Positions 32,839-43,729 of a stretch of DNA of 64,000 bases are shown one piece after another. The translations under genes and the position numbers were made by a program. The notes under the pieces were generated by a model, which did not search any database, was not told where the DNA came from, and saw only the letters and a program-made list of their open reading frames with translations. The DNA is taken from assembly GCA_027922465.2 (NCBI GenBank), contig BQMF02000017.1:1674001-1738000 (forward strand). Reading direction: 5' to 3'. The stretch comes from Turritopsis dohrnii. Lineage: Eukaryota; Cnidaria; Hydrozoa; Anthoathecata; Oceaniidae. Each line of letters opens with the position of its first letter. Within the stretch, counting starts at the first letter, position 1.

Positions 32839-34682
32839 GGCTGAGTGAAACACGTATTCTATCAACTTCTCCTCATAGTCCTGTAATTTCAAATTATCAA
32901 TCTCATGTCACTGTTACTGAAGCAAACCATGGTGGTACCCTTCTCTTTATTTCCGATAAACTTACATCTTTTAGAAGACCTGATCTTGAGAATATTATGT
33001 ATGCTTCAAAATTATTGGAATCAACATTTGCTGAAATCCAGGTAAAAAATAAGCCTAATATTGTAGTGGGATCAATATACAGACATCATGCCTTATCACC
33101 AATTGAATTTACAAATAAGTTTCTTCTTCCCATCTTAGAAATTGTCAATCGCCAAGGTAAGTTGCTTGTTCTCTTAGGTGATTTTAATTTGAATCTATTA
33201 AGTTCTAGTGAAAATTCTGTCACTAACTTTATTGACACTTTAAGTAGCTTTCTTGTATTACCATATATCAATTTACCTACTAGGATTAGTAATAACTCAC
33301 AGACACTGATTGATAACATTTTTATTTCTCCCCATTCTTACAAGTCTATCTCAGGTAATTTTATTTCAGGCATTTCTGACCATCTGGCCCAATTTGTACT
33401 ATTAGATAAATCAAATAAAAAACAAACCAATAATATCCCTAAAACTTACAAAGATTGGAAAAACTTTGATGCTGAAAAATTTAGAAAATATTTTCAATCA
33501 ATCAACTGGGATTCCTTCATGAAACTTGATGCAAAAGATCCAAATGTCTCTTTTGATCTATTCTTTGATAAACTTAATTTTCTCGTAGATCAATTCACTC
33601 CCATAAGAGAGATGTCCAAAAAACAAATCCTTGATAAGACCAAACCTTGGATAACTAAGGGTATACGTAAATCAATACTTAAACGTGATGTTCTTTTAAA
33701 AAAATTCATTAATTGTAAGAACAATAACATCAAAAATGAACTACACATTAAATATAAATTTTATCGTAACACTATCGTTAAACTTATAAAAACTAGTAAA
33801 AATATGTATTACAAAACGTTCTTCGAAAATAACATCAAAAACTCAAAAAAACTTTGGAAAGGCATTAATGGTATAATCCATAGTTCTAAAAATAAAAATA
33901 ATGCTAATATTTCTCTTGATTTGAATAACAATATTGTTAACGACCAAACTACGGTCGCCAGTGCTTTTAATGATTATTTTAGCTCTATTGCGCAAAATTT
34001 GCAAGACAAAATTCCAAACTTTGGTAATTTTGAAGACTTTTTAATTGGAAATCCTTCACCTGATTCCTGTTTTTTTAGAGCTGTAACTCATGCTGAAATG
34101 CTTAAAACTTTCAAAACCCTTAACCATTCCAAAAGTACTGGTGACAATAGTATTCCAAGACAAATTTTTGATTGTGTCCCAAATGAACTTGCTAGTGTTT
34201 TATCATCTTTAATCAACCTAACTTTTGAAACAGGTATATTTCCAGACACTCTTAAATTAGTCAAAGTAATACCTGTTTTCAAGAACAAAGGTTCTAATCT
34301 TGATGTGAATAATTATCGGCCTATTTCACTACTTTCTAATATTGATAAAATTTTTGAAAAATTGGTTCACACAAGACTTAATTCCTTTCTTCTTAAACAC
34401 AACCTAATATTTAACAGACAATTTGGATTTAGAAAATCACATTCCACAACTCAAACCTTAATTACCCTTACCGAAACTATCAGAAAATCACTTGATACTG
34501 GACTATTTTCTTGTGGGGTGTTCATTGATCTGCGAAAAGCTTTTGATACAGTTGACATAAACATCCTGTTACGCAAACTTGAACTCTATGGTATCAGAGG
34601 TAAGTGTAAGCGTTGGATCCAATCTTATTTGACTGGGAGAAAACAGTATGTGTATCTAAATGGTAAAAAAATCAGATTTTAA
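32839..34682 (+). pseudogene. LINE ORF, endonuclease and RT N-terminal part
   Basis: Continues the LINE frame as GLSETRILSTS after the hAT insertion. Endonuclease motifs include VGSIYR, LLGDFNLN, QTLIDNIFIS and SGISDHLAQF. RT motifs follow: VIPVFKNKGS, NNYRPISLLSN, FGFRKSHSTTQ, and FIDLRKAFDTVD (first catalytic Asp region). It stops at 34682 because of a one-base frame change in the A7 run of GGTAAAAAAATC; the next frame continues at about 34660 as SDFKEVFHGVPQG. A homopolymer sequencing error is possible. Confidence 0.85.
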
Positions 34683-35628
34683 GGAAGTTTTTCACGGTGT
34701 TCCTCAAGGATCAGTTCTGGGACCTTTGCTGTTTATCATTTATATTAATGATCTCCCTAACTCTCTTATCTTTAGTGTAGCTACTTTATTTGCTGATGAT
34801 ACCTGTATTCTTTATTCAAATTCCTCCCTTAAGGTTATAGAAAAACGTCTTAACTTAGATCTAAGGAGACTTTTCAAATGGTTATGCGCTAACAAGATCT
34901 CTCTGAATGTTCCTAAGACAGAAGTCTTATTATTCCATGGCTCACATAAGATTCCCAACTACAATATACGGCTTATACTAAATGGTCATCCCCTTGATCT
35001 CAATGACTCAGTCAAATATCTTGGTGTTCACTTAGACAACACTCTTTCATGGAAAAAACACCTTGAATTGTTATGTGTAAAATTAAGGAAAGCAAATGGT
35101 ATCATCTCTAAACTTCGACATTTTATCTCAAGATCTATTCTTCTTCAAGTTTATTTTTCATTCTTTGACACTCACATGAGATATGCCTGTCAGGTTTGGG
35201 GAAACTCACCTTGCCTTAGAATCTCTAGACTTCAGAAGCAAAGTATGAGATTGATTACCTTCTCTGAATTTAACTCTCCTTCATTTATTTTATTTCGTAA
35301 TCTTAAAATTCTAAAATTCTCTGATCTAGTTAAACTTCTTAACATTATCTCTACTTTTCACATACTCTCTAACTCTGCACCTCCAGCTCTAATTAATACT
35401 TACAATCTAAGTAAATATCCACATTGTCACAACACCAGGGGTAATTTATTGGGACTCTTATCAAGACCTAAATGCAATACCACTAAATTTGGTTTAAACT
35501 CTGTTATCTATCAGTCTGTTGTTCAATGGAATGAGTTTCAGTTGCATTGTCCAGAATCAGACCTATCTAGCATCTCTAAGCACAACTTAATCGAACTCTT
35601 CGAAAGCATCACTTTTATTAACTATTGA
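34660..35628 (+). pseudogene. LINE ORF, RT catalytic core to C-terminus
   Basis: The frame after the A-run shift: GVPQGSVLGPLLFIIYINDL, then LFADDTCILY with the catalytic Asp pair, KYLGVHLDNTLSW and a C-terminal region with the CQVWGNS motif usual in jockey/CR1-like LINEs. Its listed ATG is internal; the true protein starts at 30842. Confidence 0.85.
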
Positions 35629-35812
35629 TTTTTCGCAAATTAGTTTTTACTTGTTTATGGTAGTCTATTGATCCAACTGTTAAATTATTGGTGGCCATAC
35701 CCTTGTCTAGCCTTTGGCTATATGTATGGTCTCCAGCCATTAAAATTATCATACTTTTATGCTGATTTGTAATGTGCTTCTTTAAAATGGCAAATAAACA
35801 ATTACTACTACT

Positions 35813-36592
35813 TCAAAATTTTACGTGATTTGTTCAAAGGCACAGCGTTTCTTGTTTCATTTAAAATGATGTAATAAGCTGTAAGGCTCCCATTGGAAAC
35901 AAATAAATAAATAAACACTAACAATGATTTATTCCTCAAAGTATAATATATATATAAAAAAATGAAGTATGCAAGTTACGTCAGAATTTATAAATTTCTT
36001 TGAAATTTGCAACAATTTATTCACCTTCAACTTGCAACTTTGAAATAGTTTAACTGTCCATAAGAATATCAAATCATTTCTCTCCAGGTGAACGTGAACA
36101 GGACAAACAAACGTTTTCATACAAAAGGTACTTAGTATCGAATAATTATAGTTAGTTATTAGTTAGAGCAGATATTTCAAGCGAAATTAAACTGTAAGTA
36201 TGAAATCACACTACCTCATCGGAAAAAATTTACGCGAGAATTTAATTGATCAAAATACTTTTTTAGCGGAATTCAATTACACGGATGGTAAAATTTATGA
36301 ATTTTTTTTTGTGGAAATTTAACGCTTACTTTATACTATTGAGCGTAGGTATTATATCAAAGCGGGGCAAATATATTAATAAAAACCTTAAGGAAACCAT
36401 TAATCCCGTTAGTGTATTATTTGAATGGGAAACATATACCCAGTTCCTAAAATCAACAATTTCGTTTCAAGTTTAGAAGTACGAAGAAATAATAAGGTTT
36501 AATTTTGTAATTTCGTGAATTGAGTTTTGCGGACAGCCAATTTCGAAAAATTTCGCGAAAATTAAATTTTCTTCTACGTTACGTATAGTATG
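35813..36592. other. Non-coding; decayed TTAAGG-type element
   Basis: About 36221-36579 holds TTACGCGAGAATTT, TTTAGCGGAATTC and TTTCGCGAAAATTAAATTTT, a decayed relative of the 9188 and 29337 elements. No gene is seen. Confidence 0.45.
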
Positions 36593-39556
36593 TTACAATA
36601 TGTTACAACGTCTTTCACGTTTTCTTAACGCCTTTGCCAAGTTATGTTTCGTAACCAACGTACTCGGGTGCTCCACTCCAAGTACTGATACTTGTGAATT
36701 CAACACGTTCTTGTACATTTCGATTGCCTCGTCGTATTTTCCTTGGTTACTTAACGCTAATGCCAAGTTATGTTTCGTAACCAACGTACTCGGGTGCTCC
36801 ACTCCAAGTACTGATACTTTAGAATTCAACACGTCCTTGTACATTTCAATTGCCTCGTCATATTTTCCTTGGTTACTTAACGCCTGCGCCAAGTTATTTT
36901 TCGTAACCAACGTATCCGGGTGCTCCACTCCAAGTACTGATACTTTAGAATTCAACACGTCCTTGTACATTTCGATTGCCTCGTCGTATTTTCCTTGGTT
37001 ACTTAACGCTAATGCCAAGTTATTTTTCGTAACCAACGTATCCGGGTGCTCCACTCCAAGTACTGATACTTCAGAATTCAACACGTCCTTGTACATTTCG
37101 ATTGCCTCGTCGTATTTTCCTTGGTTACTTAACGCCTGCGCCAAGTTATCTTTCGTAACCAACGTACTCGGGTGCTCCACTCCAAGTACTGATACTTTAG
37201 AATTCAACACGTCCTTGTACATTTCAATTGACTCGTCGTATTTTCCTAGGTTACTTAACGCCTGCGCCAAGTTATTTTTCGTAACCAACGTATCCGGGTG
37301 CTCCACTCCAAGTACTGATACTTTAGAATTCAACACGTCCTTGTACATTTCGATTGCCTCGTCGTATTTTCCTTGGTTACTTAACGCTAATGCCAAGTTA
37401 TTTTTCGTAACCAACGTATCCGGGTGCTCCACTCCAAGTACTGATACTTCAGAATTCAACACGTCCTTGTACATTTCGATTACCTCGTCGTATTTTCCTT
37501 GCTTACTTAACGCTAATGCCAAGTTATTTTTCGTAACCAACGTATCCGGGTGCTCCACTCCAAGTACTGATACTTTAGAATTCAACACGTCCTTGTACAT
37601 TTCGATTGCCTCGTCATATTTTCCTTGGTTACTTAACGCCTGCGCCAAGTTATCTTTCGTAACCAACGTACTCGGGTGCTCCACTCCAAGTACTGATACT
37701 TCAGAATTCAACACGTCCTTGTACATTTCGATTGCCTCGTCATATTTACCATTTTTTGATAGAACACGAGCTTCAGTTAATGTTAATTCTTCACATTGAT
37801 ATGTAAAGAGGCTTTTGCAGCTCTGAATGAAATTGATAGTGGATTTGAGTTTTCCACCGTTTACTGCTGCACTTGCTGTGTGCTTTATGACATTGTTGAT
37901 TAAATGGGACGAATCGAGTTTTATGGTAATCTGATCGACACATCTCAAAACATGATGCATCCAGATGTCACCAAAATTCCGATGAGTCTTGTTGTCAATG
38001 GTTTCGATAAATTTTTCGCACATTTGAAAGAAACCATTAATGACAAACTTTTGTTCTTCGTTGCTTAAATTTTTCCTTGTAATTTGCTGAACAAGGTTAT
38101 GGATTGTCACGATGAATCTTTTCTTCCCATTTACAAATTGATCCGTAATATTAATCAGAGAGTATTTTCTTAGGTGGAAAAGAGAATTCTTCAGTTGAAG
38201 TTCATTCACGCCTTCTATATACAATAGCAGCTTTTCGTCAATCCTTTTCCCATCCATCAGGGAGAACATCCGTAATAGTTTGATGGAAAGAGGGTTTGTC
38301 TTCAAATGATCGAAAGCCATTTTATATGTCGTCAATATTGTTTTCGCATTTCCCGTCATTTCACCCTGATCTATAATAGACCATAATTCTTTAAACATCT
38401 TTTCGTGGTATTCCAAGAACTCGTGGATGCTCATTTTTGTGTATTGAATTAACGATGATGCGAGTTGGAGGGCTATAGGTAATGAGCTGAGTTCGGTGAT
38501 CAGACGTTCGCAATCTATAAGGTTGAAACCATCACCAAGTTCATTTGTTAGAAACTCTAATCCTTCACTAACTTCTAGCGGCATCAATTCAAATTGTTCA
38601 AAATCTTTCCAAACTTGAAGTTGTGTCGTTATAATGATCTTGCGGAGATTATTAGATGGCATTGTTGGCAGAAACTCGTCTAACACATGGCTTTTGTCTG
38701 CGTTGTCGAAAACCAACAAACAACGTCTTGTAGATAGGTAGTTATATACTTGAGGAATCAGCACCTCAATCGAAACAGATTGTTTAGTGTCAGTGGCAGA
38801 TAGAAAACCAACGTATTTTGCGAAACTCAGGAAAAAGTTTTCAAGCGTTGCTTCAGTTTCAGCATTTATAAATAAAATATTGTCGTCATATTGCTTTCTG
38901 TTTTCTTGACAATACTTTCGGATGAGTTCGCTCTTACCAACACCTGACAAGCCTGTCACAACAACAATGTCATTACCATGTATGGTGGAATGTAAATCTG
39001 TCAGCTGTTTCATCCGGCCAACAAAGTTGGCTGTTGGATTACTCAGCTTGAACATTACATTTCCAACCTCATTGTAAATGACGGAATTTCTCATAACGCT
39101 CCATTCAGCTCTGGAAGTTCCCATTTTTGAGAACCAGCTTTTGTATCGCGTTACACATTCGGTATAATCTGCATCTGTTACGTACTTTCCATGATGACAG
39201 CTCTTAATTCTCAGGTTGTTGCATTCTTCAACAGCATCGTCCTCCCATTGGTGCAAAGAGCAAATTTTTTTATTTTTGAGTAATAAACGCATGAGAGGTA
39301 CGTCAAATGTGTCTGAATCGGTTTCGCCGCTTTTTGGATAAAGAAGCTCCCATTGTTCATCTTTGAGGATTTTGTTTCTCTTTTTTGTTTTCAAGGTCGC
39401 AAGTTCTGCTTTATGAGGCAGAAGGTAATTGTGAAGCATCACTTTATCTCTTGGCATTTTCGTGTGCAAAAAGTCTCTTAAGCGATTTGCAGAATGCCAT
39501 TCTAGGTTTTTCAACTCTAAATTTCTTTTTCTGCCAATTGCTGTAGCGACTTGTTC
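36593..39556 (-). CDS. DZIP3-like HEPN / NB-ARC / TPR protein, last exon
   Basis: The open frame starts after acceptor TTTCAG at 39557-39562; the codon at 39514 is TTG, so translation must begin in an upstream exon. Numbering from 39514: residues 1-145 match the DZIP3-like HEPN pattern (DEQWELLYPKSGETDS, LLLKNKKICSL) with an R-x4-H motif at R102-H107. NB-ARC follows: P-loop GLSGVGKS 188-195, Walker B LLVFD 266-270, sensor IIITTQ 293-298, and a degraded GLPIAL-like SLPIAL. Nine 42-residue kinesin-light-chain-type TPRs fill 589-966. Such proteins are STAND-class ATPases proposed as innate immune or cell-death sensors in invertebrates; HEPN domains are often RNases. No Toll, death or CARD domain is visible. 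The previous exon is most likely 45597-45552, joined in phase. Confidence 0.85.
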   Translation of the reverse strand, partial: EQVATAIGRKRNLELKNLEWHSANRLRDFLHTKMPRDKVMLHNYLLPHKAELATLKTKKRNKILKDEQWELLYPKSGETDSDTFDVPLMRLLLKNKKICSLHQWEDDAVEECNNLRIKSCHHGKYVTDADYTECVTRYKSWFSKMGTSRAEWSVMRNSVIYNEVGNVMFKLSNPTANFVGRMKQLTDLHSTIHGNDIVVVTGLSGVGKSELIRKYCQENRKQYDDNILFINAETEATLENFFLSFAKYVGFLSATDTKQSVSIEVLIPQVYNYLSTRRCLLVFDNADKSHVLDEFLPTMPSNNLRKIIITTQLQVWKDFEQFELMPLEVSEGLEFLTNELGDGFNLIDCERLITELSSLPIALQLASSLIQYTKMSIHEFLEYHEKMFKELWSIIDQGEMTGNAKTILTTYKMAFDHLKTNPLSIKLLRMFSLMDGKRIDEKLLLYIEGVNELQLKNSLFHLRKYSLINITDQFVNGKKRFIVTIHNLVQQITRKNLSNEEQKFVINGFFQMCEKFIETIDNKTHRNFGDIWMHHVLRCVDQITIKLDSSHLINNVIKHTASAAVNGGKLKSTINFIQSCKSLFTYQCEELTLTEARVLSKNGKYDEAIEMYKDVLNSEVSVLGVEHPSTLVTKDNLAQALSNQGKYDEAIEMYKDVLNSKVSVLGVEHPDTLVTKNNLALALSKQGKYDEVIEMYKDVLNSEVSVLGVEHPDTLVTKNNLALALSNQGKYDEAIEMYKDVLNSKVSVLGVEHPDTLVTKNNLAQALSNLGKYDESIEMYKDVLNSKVSVLGVEHPSTLVTKDNLAQALSNQGKYDEAIEMYKDVLNSEVSVLGVEHPDTLVTKNNLALALSNQGKYDEAIEMYKDVLNSKVSVLGVEHPDTLVTKNNLAQALSNQGKYDEAIEMYKDVLNSKVSVLGVEHPSTLVTKHNLALALSNQGKYDEAIEMYKNVLNSQVSVLGVEHPSTLVTKHNLAKALRKRERRCNIL
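36617..37750 (-). repeat. Nine 126-bp tandem repeats coding TPRs
   Basis: Each unit codes GKYDEAIEMYKDVLNS...VLGVEHPDTLVTKNNLA. Units differ at only a few positions (E/K in NSEV/NSKV, S/D in HPST/HPDT, N/D/H in TKNN). Synonymous positions are also nearly identical, so expansion or gene conversion is recent. The last unit is the most diverged. Confidence 0.95.
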
Positions 39557-41119
39557 CTGAAATATACAGAGTAGAAAATTTTGTAATAATAATAAAGTGG
39601 AATATAATAAAGTAATAATTTTTCGTAGTGCATCTACGACATTGAAGCTAATTATTTCAACTCATAAATCATACAGAAACAACTGACACCACTTTACTCG
39701 AAAGCAACGGCTTTCTAGTTTCATGTGGGTGAAATCACCAAAAAGTCACTGCGATGAAGAGCATTTTTATTGAAATGGCGTGTATATTTCTATAGAAATG
39801 CACTCCTTTGCAGTTTCTAAACTGTTGATCAGTAGTAGCAAATATTCTTGGTGAGTAAACGACGACCTGCTTAGATGCGTTATGGCATGGGAACAACTAT
39901 CATCCAACGATTCAAATGTTTGGGAACAGCAAAGATCTCAAAGAATCTGCTTTTTAAAAGAACCTAAATCAGAAATCAGCCTCGTTTTCAAGGCTTCTGG
40001 CCTTTTTGATAATGAATCAAATTAGTTCAAGTGAAAACGAAAATGAAACAATTTCAAGTAACTAGCCGCCAAGGCGGCGTCGCTCGCCGCCCATGTCCAC
40101 CTGCTCTGTATCACTGTATCAATAAACGTCAAATTTCCTTATAAACGGCTCGTACAACCAGAAGCAGATTCGAAGTCACAACCTCTGGTAAAACCAATCT
40201 TTTATCAGTGTAACAATACACTCAAAACGTATAGAGAGAAAACTTCAACTTTTTATTAACTTTTGTTTAAAAAAAGTTACGCGCTCTACATGGGTGCTAT
40301 CAAACGTAAGGGGAAAATGGATTCTCGTCTTAAAAAGATCACACGGGAGGAGAGAAGAAAAGGCACGTGCTAAATGAATCAAGTGAATAAAAAAACGTTC
40401 GATCTGATATAAAATAAAATAGATTAAAAGAAATCGATTAAAGACAACTATTATGACAAAAGCAAAAAAAAATATTTTGTTTTATGATATTTTTTTTTTA
40501 CCTATAGGTTTTTAAACATTTTCATTACTCGAAAAAAAAGTTCACCCGTCTCAGACAGTCAGGCAAGGATACGTTAGGATACACTGGCAAACCGAGATGC
40601 TACCACGTTCTCCCACGGCTGCTTTTTGTCCAAAATGTTTTATCAGTTAGTTTCTTTGTATTTAGTTGATGTATTGTTTTCAAAGCCAAGTCAACGTGGA
40701 ATATAAAACTAACAAAATAATAAAAACGAAACGTTATTCCTATTAGTTCATCAGCCAAAAAAAGTCACGTTCGATTGGGGTTGCAATGTATTTGCTTCGA
40801 ACCCACGTCGCACACAAAAAAAGAAATAATTTCGCTCACAACTCAATCTACCATTTTGCGTGACTTACAAACAAACAAACAAACGCACAAACAAACAAAC
40901 AAACAAACAGAGAATCGGCTATTAATATATAGACTATTGACACAATTCTGTAGGGACAACTTAGCTGGGGCGCCATTAATTATGTAATAAATGAATGTTA
41001 CTAAAGTTACCATAGAAACATAGATAGCATACATAGAAACATGAGGAATAGCAACGACAAAAACATTGACATCAAACATTATGATATGAACAATAATTAG
41101 GTAATGCTTACTAGCTCTG
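39557..41119. other. Intron DNA of the NLR-like gene; repeat copy 8
   Basis: About 39724-39818 is a truncated copy of the GTGGGCAAA dispersed element (GTCACTGCGATGAAGAGC, GAAATGCACTCC). A short GC hairpin GCCGCCAAGGCGGC lies at about 40068-40081, and an AAAC microsatellite at about 40868-40909. No exon was identified. Confidence 0.5.
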
Positions 41120-42141
41120 CAGAAAAAAGAATTAAAAAATTTCAGAGGTGTAAGAATGATGCTCAGCCTTAAAGCATACAAAGACTTGAACTCTGTTGAA
41201 GTTGTCAGTCTAAGTACAGTGATGGCAACGTTTAATAGAAATCCTGAAGTTATCATTATTTTCTGCATTAGTCCTTAAGGTTTCAGAAGGTGTGGAAAAA
41301 GATAAATTCTACTCAAATATAACTACGGTAACTATGTACAAACTTTTCATGATCAGAGATCACATGAATGCTAGGGTTTGCCAAAGCCATACACCAGGTT
41401 CTGTATATATCAGTATTACCAATGAAAATAGGAGGTAATTTCTAGACTTTGTGGAAGAATGTAAACTGCAAGCTCTTAACACATATGAACACGAAGTGTA
41501 GAGGAAAACTTATGGCTTATGCTTAATGACTTGATAAATGAAAGAATAGTGTAGTGTATTGTAAAGATCACAGAATTGTTACTTCAATGCTGAGGCTGAG
41601 TGTGTGACAAAGCATGTTTCGTCAATTAAAAAACTAAAGTTAAATTGGAACAAACATCTTGCTGCCCAAAAACTCAATGAACTTTATCAAGTAGAAGTCA
41701 GAAATCGGTTCCATGCACAACAAGACCTGGATGAGGAGATAAATATTAAATATTAATAACATCATCTGATCTGATGAAAATGTAGAAGAGAAATGCATGC
41801 CAATAAAAAGTTAAGTAGTAATCTCTTGGATAAACAAAGAATTTAATAAGGATACAGAAGCTGGAAGGTCCTCTCTAGGCCACTTCAAAAAAGAGTCAGT
41901 GCAAAGAAACTTGCCAGGAAGTAAATGGTAGGTACCTCCACCAACGAACAGGAAATACATGCTGAAGAAAGAATCAGATGCAATTCCTGCAGCTGCAGAG
42001 CAACAGAGATGTAAGTTAGGATGTAAGGCAGTTAACAAGTTCACTGGAAAAGAGAACAAATAAAGGGAGTGTCAAAGCAGAGAAACCAGAGGGTCGCGTC
42101 AAGAAATGGAAAGAACACCTTTTGAAAAATTTTGTCAACTT

Positions 42142-43729
42142 CCTTTAGTGGAGAAATTTTGGCGCGGACTTAATTTGGCGCACGGCGAATTTGGAATATT
42201 TGACGCGGATTTAATTCGGAGCAGCCAGGATTTTTTAAAATTTGGCATGGACTTAATTTGGTGCACTTAACCTTATTTTACGGTTAATTTGGCGCGGACA
42301 GACCTCCCAGAGCAAAATCAAGTAATTTTTTTATGAATTTAGGACAATTTTAGATAGTATTTTCGGACATTTAGGGCCAAATTTGATAAAATTTAGGACA
42401 AACACTAAAACATTAGGACAACTTTAGGACAATTCCCAAATTATGAACCTGTTACAGTAAACATATCTTTATTTAAGCATATCATTAAATTAGACCATCA
42501 AAAGATAATCAAGAGTAGATATATATAACGAAGAATAACATAAAGTTTCCCTTGGCTTCGACTTTGAGTGAGTGTAAATAAACATAAACAACTATCAAAC
42601 CTTGTATACCTAAAGTGCGGAAAAACCTAAAAATTAGGGTAAAAACAACAAGAAAATAAATGATTGTCTGTTATCTACATTTTGAGTAATATGAAATTAC
42701 AAAATGATTCGACTTGGTAAAAAAACAGTTCCTTAGCTTTGTTCATTATCAATCCATGTAGTCCTGTTTTGTTCAATTTAAAGTCTACTAGATAACTCAA
42801 TGGTATAATCAAAAGTTATACAAAGGAAACTCATTAACTTCAACTGGTAAAAATACTGTAGTAATATAGTTAACTCAAAAGCTAAATGAAAACAAAAACT
42901 CTCAAAAACTGTTTACACTTGAAACGAGATCTATTCAAGTTCTTTTTTCCGAAACAGATTTCAAAACTAAATTTCTCATATCTTCTAGTTAAAGATCTTT
43001 CAATTAAGGATACATTCCAAACTGAATAGTGTATTCTGTTTTACAGCTTCGCAATTTCTAAATCCGGAAACATCTTCATTAGTTGAAGAGAATAAGAAGT
43101 TAGACTCAACACATTCTAAAGCCGGAACAATCTCTGCTTTCCTGGTTAATTCAACTCTAGTTAACGTTTTTATGGACATTTTAATTTTAATGCATTGTCA
43201 CTGTCCTGTTTTAAGTGGTACTTTCTTTTTCCCTCCATCTCCCTGGTACAATGCAGCTACTTGTAAGACTCCTGATTTGTGATACACTACTTCTATTAAC
43301 TGAAAAGACCTTGTGGAATTTTTGGTATTCCGCTGAAAAAATATCTACTTTACAAGGTTGTATTCAGTCAAAAATCAGAATGATAGTAGACAATTCAACG
43401 AAAGCTGAAACAAAATATACTCAAAATATCATGTATTTTCAATCTCATATCTCAATAACTACAGTACAGCCAAAAAACAGGAATTGTCTTTTCTTCATTT
43501 GTACTTTATCCTAAATTTTATGACATTTAGGACAATATACCAAAAGTTAGGACAATTTAGGACAAAATTACTAAAATTCATAATTTTAGGACATTGTAGG
43601 ATTTTAGGACACTCTGGGAGGTCTGCGCGGATTTTATCTGACGCAGCTTCTAAAAAAGGATTTATTAATTTGGTGATTTTAAGCATATTGTGCCAAGGTT
43701 TCTTCGCGCTAAAATTTCCCCAATTAAGG
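42142..43729. mobile_element. TTAAGG element, GGCGCGGA variant, itself interrupted
   Basis: The left end CCTTTAGTGGAGAAATTTTG and right end (complement CCTTAATTGGGGAAATTTTA) are inverted; TA follows the right end. Words such as TTTAATTTGGCGCGGA repeat inside. It is split by the element 42299-43625. Outer limits are approximate on the left. Confidence 0.65.
42299..43625. mobile_element. 1.3-kb transposon, CAGACCTCCCAGAG ends
   Basis: CAGACCTCCCAGAG and CTCTGGGAGGTCTG bound the element; CGCGGA lies on both sides (42293-42298, 43626-43631). Subterminal TTTAGGACAATTTTAG words recur at both ends. No transposase frame is recognisable, so it is non-autonomous. Confidence 0.85.

Larger units (their letters stand above)
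30468..35812 (+). mobile_element. Non-LTR retrotransposon (jockey/CR1-like), split by hAT
   Basis: A single ORF (30842-31313 plus 32839-35628) encodes PHD finger, endonuclease and reverse transcriptase. The 5' part before 30842 looks like untranslated leader. The 3' end has a TTACTACTAC tail near 35812, as in CR1/L2-like elements. A hAT element interrupts it at 31314-32834, and a frameshift in an A-run at about 34665 breaks the RT. Confidence 0.8.

Noticed and set aside
36600..37799. 399-codon plus-strand open frame over the TPR repeats
   Set aside because: It is the antisense of the TPR array; repeat periodicity keeps the opposite frame open. Domain logic supports only the minus strand.
36593..39514. 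Start of the NLR-like protein at 39514
   Set aside because: The codon there is TTG, and the frame continues upstream to a splice acceptor at 39557, so the true start is in an earlier exon.
40868..40909. CRISPR-like repeat array
   Set aside because: It is a simple AAAC microsatellite with no spacers; the genome is eukaryotic.
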